Shown: piece after piece, positions 58,059 to 64,000 of the stretch
Layout of the letters: every line of letters starts with the position of its first letter
Numbering within the stretch: position 1 is the first letter of the stretch
Source: Triatoma infestans
Taxonomy: Eukaryota > Arthropoda > Insecta > Hemiptera > Reduviidae
Direction: 5' to 3'
Length of the DNA: 64,000 bases
NCBI GenBank assembly: GCA_011037195.1
Contig: JAAEAF010000613.1
Location: 1 to 64,000 of the forward strand
The notes under the pieces: model-generated
The model's database searches: none
The model's input: only the letters and a program-made list of their open reading frames with translations
Told to the model about the DNA's origin: nothing
Translations under genes and position numbers: made by a program

Positions 58059-58264
58059 ACCAAGATGGACGGAGAGGTTTAAGAAATTACTGTGATGTTT
58101 GCAGTAAATCTTATGTTAATAAAAAAGATTTGAATAGGCACAAAAGATATGAATGTGGTAAGGAACCACAGTTCCAGTGTCCTTATTGTGTTCACAGGAC
58201 AAAGCATCGAACATCGCTTAAAACTCATATCGGCATCAAACATGGCGGTATTGTGGCTTCTTAA
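58059..58264 (+). CDS. lola: V25: lola-type alternative terminal exon, two zinc fingers
   Basis: Encodes 68 residues after acceptor AATTACAG (58057-58058). The lead-in is DQDGRRGLRNY. Finger 1 (residues 12-33) has contacts N,K,D,R. The linker is GKEPQFQ. Finger 2 (residues 41-62) is CPYCVHRTKHRTSL with H,T,S,T. The tail is GGIVAS. It is the closest relative of V26, about 1.1 kb downstream, including the intron end AAATTACAG. Confidence 0.89.
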
Positions 58265-59124
58265 TATTTAATTAAAAACTGTATAAAACTTGAGTTTTGT
58301 ATCTATTATATTACATTATGTTGTCCAAGATATAATCTCATTCTATTTTTGATAGATTTCAGTTATCTGCATACAAGAATATTTATTTATAAAAAAAATG
58401 AGAAACTTCTTATATTTTGAAATGATTTAAATAAAATAAATATCTAAATTTGTTTATCTGAATGAAATTATTTCCTTCAGATATTGTCTGTTGCCTACAT
58501 ACTATTTCAGTGACACTAGTGATTATTAAATGAACAAAGTTTTCTTCGTTATAAAACTGAATTTTTAGAAATGTATATATTATCAGCCTTATTAAATAGA
58601 TAATTCGACACCACAATCTATTTTTAGACATGTTTAGCTACTTTCTGTTATTAAGTGCTTTAAGTGTTAAAGTAATCATATCTCTTTTGTGCCTATCTCA
58701 TTTTACTCTAACGTAATATAACATGTAGTAAAAATGTTGCTTAAGACAGTAGTTCACCTTCATTGGTTTTGAATACTTCTCTTGAAGAAAAGACGTTTTT
58801 GAATTCTTATAATTTGTTTTATCTCAGTGCTTAGTTTAATTGAAGTTTCACATGTTTTTCAGTCATAGAAACATTAACCTTTAATAGAAGTTGTACACAA
58901 CAAAGGTTATTTGATGAGAGGATATCTTACAATAATTAGACTGCATGATTTTATCACCTTATTTTATCCCAGATAAGTAACATTTTAGTTCATAAATAAT
59001 ATTAATATATAAGATAATTCTGTAAATAGTTAATTCACGAGTTCAGTTTATAATTACTCAAACCAAAATCTATTAAATTTGTAATCATTAAAGTTATGCT
59101 AATTAATTACTGTTAAAATTACAG
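58265..59124. other. Spacer V25-V26
   Basis: No gene. The last part resembles the intron end before V25, consistent with a duplication that included flanking sequence. Confidence 0.5.
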
Positions 59125-59330
59125 ACCAAGAAGAACGAAGAGGTTTAAGAAATTTCTGTGATGTTTGCAGTAAATCTTATGTTAATAAAAAGCATTTGAT
59201 TAGGCACAAAACATATGAATGTGGTAAGGAACCACAATTCCAGTGTCCTTATTGTGCTCACAGGACAAAGCACCGAACATCGCTCAGAAGACATGTCGTC
59301 CTTATACATGGCGATATTGTGGTTACTTAA
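59125..59330 (+). CDS. lola: V26: lola-type alternative terminal exon, recent duplicate of V25
   Basis: Encodes 68 residues after acceptor AATTACAG (59123-59124); an ATG-led frame over this stretch is wrong. The DNA is almost the same as V25 up to the second finger helix. Finger 1 (residues 12-33) has contacts N,K,H,R, against N,K,D,R in V25. Finger 2 (residues 41-62) has H,T,S,R, against H,T,S,T, and ends RRHVVLIH. The tail is GDIVVT. Confidence 0.88.
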
Positions 59331-59837
59331 TAAAAATATTAAACTTATTTTATACTTTATTACCTATTGTTTTAAAGCAATAACTACAATAAGATTTCAC
59401 CCGTTTTAATAATAATATTTACAATTGACTTCAGTAGCAGTAACGAGTATTTACTTATGGCACATATATTCGTATTTTTTATTCAATTATCTGTAATAAA
59501 ACTTTCTAAAATAAGTTGAATATATTGGAAACAATATGCTCTTCGCTAATTGTGTGTATAGTTTTCTTTTGCCCAATTATTCATTCACGTTTTACTTTCA
59601 TTTTTTATGTATACTGTTTGGATGATATTTGAATGACCAAAGCGGAACTTTATTCATCTTATTTTTCTTTTGACTAGCTTATTTCGGAAATCAGCCCTCC
59701 TACTTATCTTCTCATCTTTACTGATATGTAAATCGTTCAGCGCTTATTATCCTTGGTGATTGCGTTCTTCCATATTCTTAACTTCACCGTAAAGAGGCAT
59801 AACTCATAAAACACGTAACGGATTGTTTAATTTTTAG

Positions 59838-59997
59838 AAAAGAGGATTTCCTCTGTTCCTCTAAGCATAAAAAATATGCGCGATGTAAAGAGACAAAATT
59901 AAAGTGCCCTTACTATTATATTCGCTAGAGCCATTTTCGTACTCTGATTGAATTTCTTGTGTCCACTGTGCACCGTTCAATGAAATTTAAACTGTGA
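59838..59997 (+). pseudogene. Dead two-finger terminal exon downstream of V26
   Basis: After TTTTTAG (59836-59837) a short degraded stretch leads to KHKKYARCKETKLKCPYYYIR, then a stop, then SHFRTLIEF and TVHRSMKFKL before TGA at 59995-59997. KHKKY..CKE..LKCPY is the family linker region. The first finger's cysteines are missing, the second finger's second cysteine is tyrosine, a stop lies in its loop, and its histidines are misplaced. It sits where a fourth member of the V24-V26 series would be expected. Confidence 0.72.
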
Positions 59998-60480
59998 TAG
60001 CAGCAATAACTCATCTATAAAACATAATAAATAAATAAAACTGATCTCTTAATTATAAATGAATAATTTGTTCTAATTATTCCAAATGTGCCATTCTGTT
60101 TATTTTATGTAGTTCTCTTACTGATAGTTTTCAGCTTAACCCAACAATTACAAAATCGTGTTTAGAGAGATAAAGTATAAATATCTCGAGAGATTTAATA
60201 ATATGACGAGTAAAATGAATATTATTTATTGGTAACTCCTATAATGTCAAACACATCCTACACCTTTTGTACTTTTCATTTCTTTCATTAACTTCTTTGT
60301 TTGGTAGCAATTACTCATTAACTTGAGGCATAATGTAAATTATATTTCAAGAAGATAAATTTTCTATGAGGCATTTTGGTTGATTGAACAGATTATAACA
60401 GTTGGTGCGTTCAAAACAAAAAACTATTTAATTCTCAAATTACATTACTGATTTTCATAATACTATAAAATATTTTTCAG
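59998..60480. other. Spacer before V27
   Basis: AT-rich, nothing recognised. Confidence 0.5.
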
Positions 60481-60671
60481 AGAAAAAATTTGGATGCGTA
60501 ATGTGTGGAAAAAGTTACAAATATCGAGCCGGATTGTACAATCATAGAAGATATGAATGTGGAAAAGAACCACAATTTCATTGTCATTTCTGTCCTTACA
60601 GATGTAAACAGAAGAGTGGACTGAAAACTCATTTGAAAAAAAAACATGGTGCATTCTTATATGAAAAATAG
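60481..60671 (+). CDS. lola: V27: lola-type alternative terminal exon, two zinc fingers
   Basis: Encodes 63 residues after acceptor ATTTTTCAG (60479-60480); no early ATG. The lead-in is five residues (EKKFG). Finger 1 (residues 6-27) is CVMCGKSYKYRAGL with contacts Y,A,G,N. The linker is GKEPQFH. Finger 2 (residues 35-56) is CHFCPYRCKQKSGL with Q,S,G,T; it has H for the usual P after the first cysteine and an extra cysteine at the loop. It ends with a lysine run before the last histidine. The tail is GAFLYEK. Confidence 0.87.
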
Positions 60672-61298
60672 GGCTTATGTCGATTATAAATATAAATAGG
60701 AGTTAATAAGTACTACACTATTTATATTATATCCTATTTGGAAAAGTATATTTATCCATCTAAAAATATTGGAATTATTAAGAAATGTTATTACTAGAAT
60801 AATTAAGATAATAACTGATTATAAAATAAGAATAAGATTCATCAGAAAATTATTTAGTTTACCAGACTTATAAATTACAACTCACTCAAATAGTAACTAA
60901 AGAAATTTAAAAAAATTTAATAGTGATGAGTAAAAGTATTTACCGAAACCATGTTGTAGATTCGAGTCGGAGGGGGAATTTCTAGTCACTAGAATCGGAG
61001 TGAAATGTATTATTTCGTTCATTTTTATCTCGACTCAATATTACTGTTTATTTATTTATTTTTTTTTAAACTTTTATAATTAATTTAGTCAACGAAATTA
61101 ATTATCTGTAAAAACCTAACACAGTTTTAACTTTGCAAAAATTTTTATCAATATATGTTTGTTAAAATCTATTTTTGAAGTTAAAATATTTTAATTTTTA
61201 AGCAATCTCTAGCAGTAAAAGAGTTTTTGTTTTATTTTATTCGTCAGACTATTTAGATGATTCTTACTTGGCAAAATCAAAGAGTTTATCTGTCTATA

Positions 61299-61531
61299 GC
61301 ATGCTTGTTTTGGTTGCTTCTGGACCAGTTTCGGATTCTCATCCATGTCGAGAGTTGACTTCAACTTTATGTTTTTATCACGCATCACATTTAGGAGGTG
61401 TGACAAACTATGCGAGTCAGAAACAAAAGTTGAAGTCAACTCTCTACGAACACGATAGCGTTACTCTAACGATGGATGAGAATCCGAAACTGATTAGAAG
61501 CAACCAAAATAAGCATGCTAGCACTGATAAA
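61299..61531. repeat. Fold-back element B, copy 3
   Basis: Arms GCATGCTTGTTTTGGTTGCT and AGCAACCAAAATAAGCATGC at the ends, CAGTTTCGGATTCTCATCCA against TGGATGAGAATCCGAAACTG inside, and GAGTTGACTTCAACTTT against AAAGTTGAAGTCAACTC near the loop. The loop-side phrase is shared with copy 1 at 1.6-2.0 kb. Confidence 0.8.
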
Positions 61532-61561
61532 CTTCCAGATGTTACCCAGCATTACGTTTAA

Positions 61562-62469
61562 TCTGTGGTACTCAACATACAAGTTAGTGCAATCAATTAA
61601 AATTCAGGTATTTTATGCTAATGAAGTGATTATTATTATTATTTTTTTAAACTTTTTTCAGTTAATAAATGTAATTCATTTAATGTGTTGTTTCTTATTT
61701 GCCTTTAAAAAATCATTAAATATTTTTTTAAGCAAAAAGTTGATATCATTTCATGAATTAATTCAAATGAATTATTGGAAGAAATACAACTGTTTTATTT
61801 TAGAAACATTGGGATAAAGTCATATATTTATTATTAAAAAAAGAATGTAGGTTGTTAATACTTTATTAATTTACTTGCTGTAATGATAACTTGGTAGCAT
61901 GATATTTGCTAAAAGGATAAATTTGATTTTTCAACAAATTTAACTTAAGATAAACGCTATTTATTTATTAATACCACATTTTGTTTGCTAGAGCAAAGTG
62001 TTCATTCGTTATGTATGGAAAGGCTTCAATAAAATGTAACTATATTAGGATAATACAATGCTGTGGCTATTCATCATCAGATAACCTGGAAAGGATCTGG
62101 CATACCTTTTGCGTTATCACATTTTTCACATATACCAATCACGGTATCAGTACAGGCGCTCTTGTTCACGTTAGTTAGGGAAAACTTTCAACGGATACAG
62201 ATTAAGGAACAGTAGGATGCTGAAAATTAAAACTCCGCTTTTTAAAAAATTAATTTTTTTTTTAACTTTAATTTCTTTTTTATAATTTATGTTTGATTCA
62301 TTAATATTAGCCAACTCAAGAAACAATCAAATGAAGTTGCTATTATTTGCAAGAACGATAAGTATTTTTTCTAGTAGGTAAGAATTGAAACAAATTGAAT
62401 TATTTATACTGTTCTCTTTTATGAATTCCTCACTCTTTTATACTCCAACTATTTAATTATTTGTTACAG
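61562..62469. other. Spacer before V28
   Basis: AT-rich; the small frames have no recognisable product. Confidence 0.5.
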
Positions 62470-62654
62470 GTGGTACCAGTTTCAGATGTGATGTCTGTTT
62501 AAAAACATATAAATATAAACGTAATCTAACAACACATAAGAAATATGAATGCTGTCAAGAACCACGATTCCAGTGTCCACATTGTCCGCACAGATCCAGA
62601 CATAAGAGTTCTCTTAAATCACATATAGTATTTAAACATTTGAAATATACATAA
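62470..62654 (+). CDS. lola: V28: lola-type alternative terminal exon, two zinc fingers
   Basis: Encodes 61 residues after acceptor TGTTACAG (62468-62469). A second AG at 62483-62484 would break the frame. Lead-in GGTSFR. Finger 1 (residues 7-28) is CDVCLKTYKYKRNL with contacts Y,R,N,T. The linker begins with an extra cysteine (YEC then CQEPRFQ). Finger 2 (residues 36-57) is CPHCPHRSRHKSSL with H,S,S,S. The tail is LKYT. Last exon in the window; the array may continue to the right. Confidence 0.87.
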
Positions 62655-63875
62655 CTATTGTTATGTTGTTGTTTTTATTTCGGTAACAGTTTAATTTTTA
62701 TTGACATTTTTAATTACGAATAAGAATATTAATAAAAAAAAGTGTTTATTATTGCTATATAAATATGCTGATATTTGAACATTTTCTGTAAAATGATCTT
62801 ATAAGTTATTTATTTAGCATAATAATATTTATAGTTATAAAATACTGTTAAAATATTTTATTTTATTTTTACAAATTAATGGATTATTTAAAATCATTAA
62901 ATAAATTTTCTCTTGTTAATGCCTTTTTTAATTTAAAAAAAAAAACAAAAAAAAAACAAACCACAATTACTGGTTTTATAAATAGCAATTAAAACTGAAA
63001 TTGTAGATAATTCCGTTATAAATGTTCTGCGAAAACATTGAGCTCATATCTAAATGGATTTATTTCTTCACCTAGAAAGGTAAGCACTTTCCTTGGACAA
63101 GAATACAGGTGGTGGGATCAATTGATATACATTAGTAATATACGATTACTGATTGATTTATATTTAATTCAATATAAATAATCTAAATGTTTTTTCTGTG
63201 CCGACTCATCTGCATTCTCGTCAAAATGCACATAAGTCTCCATATAGTTTGTTTTCATATCCCTTCAAAAAAAATGATATTGGTATGGTTAAATGGGGCA
63301 AAATTAAGGATTCTTATAACATTAGTAAGACATTTTTTTCTAAATTTATATAAAGAATAATCTACATAAATATATAGTATTTAATTTTCGATACAATTTT
63401 GTTAAATCCAATATGAAGTTCTGAGAAAATTGATTTGTAAAATGTTACATATAGTGAATTACGCATTGCTAACACCTTTCTCCACCACACTGATCGCTAA
63501 TTGGTACTAAAGCCTGCCCAAGAATACATAAATTACTTTACTCTCTTGTGTTCTTCACTTATTTTCGCGTTTGGAAAAGCAAACAGAAACTGACCATTCT
63601 CAAATTCTAAGGTAATCATTCTTCCGTTTTATTAGTAGGGTTTGGTACAATATTTGATATTTTCTAAGCCTTGAGAAAAAACAAGGCTAGTTATTTTTTT
63701 TTTCTAGTATAGAGTGTATTAGCTCATTCAGTCCTTGATTCAGTTATGAACTAGTCACACTTAAAAATACATTCAAAATAATCTTAAATATTCCTGACAT
63801 TTTCGCGCTGTATGTATTACTGCATCTGAGGACGCCCTATTTTTAGGACATATTTAATACTGATTAAAAACAATT
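62655..63875. other. Spacer downstream of V28
   Basis: AT-rich; no further finger exon found up to the window end. Confidence 0.5.
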
Positions 63876-64000
63876 ATGAATTTGAATATTTATTTAAAAA
63901 AGAAAAAACTAGCTAAAAAGAAAATGAAGTTCCATAGATGAAATAGCATGAATTTGAATATTTATTTAAAAAAGAAAAAACTAGCTAAAAAGAAAATGAA
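63876..64000. repeat. Direct repeat at the window end, 53 of 53 bases
   Basis: 63876-63928 and 63948-64000 are identical, 72 bp apart in phase. The array may continue beyond the window. Confidence 0.9.

Noticed and set aside
1605..61531. Canonical hammerhead ribozyme call for the fold-back motif
   Set aside because: Core letters match, but an extra base and pairing between the outer flanks do not fit the standard fold; kept only as a hypothesis.
61209..61561. Opposed frames of 76 and 97 codons containing MDENPKL on both strands
   Set aside because: Both come from the arms of a fold-back element; the same peptide on both strands is due to the inverted repeat.
1..64000. CRISPR array or bacterial operon signals
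   Set aside because: Repeats lack CRISPR spacing, and the splice sites, SINEs and AT-rich introns are eukaryotic.

Overview
The window looks like part of a very AT-rich insect (arthropod) genome. I read almost all of its coding content as the 3' half of one gene of the longitudinals lacking (lola) type: a BTB transcription-factor gene in which shared 5' exons (not in this window) are joined to one of many alternative 3'-terminal exons, each carrying its own zinc-finger pair. The identification rests on the finger pair itself: a C2HC finger (C-x2-C-x12-H-x4-C, usually ending YEC) plus a seven-residue linker (GKEP.F. or GVEP.F.) plus a C2H2 finger (CP.CPY.AK...L..H....H). It also rests on an array of such exons on one strand, each with its own splice acceptor and stop codon. 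The species or order cannot be told from the sequence.

All exons are on the + strand. I count 28 intact terminal two-finger exons, called V1-V28 here. There are four intact internal single-finger cassette exons (C-a to C-d) placed just upstream of V4, V5, V8 and V10. One terminal exon carries a piggyBac-transposase-type cysteine-rich domain instead of fingers (PB, 15032-15279). Four broken exon remnants lie near 8.6-9.0, 18.1, 26.1 and 59.8 kb. All 33 intact exons are entered in the same codon phase (one base of the first codon comes from the upstream exon), so all could be alternative partners of one shared donor. Most lack an in-frame ATG of their own, and eight exons plus the four cassettes are missed entirely or read in a wrong frame by ATG-to-stop ORF calling.

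Layout: 1-6.3 kb V1-V4 (V4 with cassette C-a); 8.6-9.0 kb dead cassette+terminal module; 11.6-16.3 kb C-b/V5, V6, PB, V7; 18-21 kb dead exon, C-c/V8; 24.7-27.0 kb V9, C-d/V10; 30.3-37.0 kb V11-V15; 43.6-46.2 kb V16-V18; 50.8-62.7 kb V19-V28. Neighbouring exons tend to be most alike (V4/V5/V10/V12 with LPRF-type lead-ins, V11-V13 with RAKLKE, V15-V18 with GVEP, V20-V21 with VERQF, V24-V26 with SYVN), as expected for growth by tandem duplication.

The spacers hold repeats: a family with ACTTTCTCTTACT/AGTAAGAGAAAGT ends, fold-back elements with a conserved CTGANGA-hairpin-GAAAC motif, a Penelope-like GIY-YIG remnant inside an inverted repeat, tRNA-derived SINEs, a LINE remnant, a 44-bp minisatellite, and a broken minus-strand coding remnant with two KEN motifs at 21.5-22.4 kb. 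No tRNA or rRNA gene, CRISPR array or prokaryotic feature was seen.
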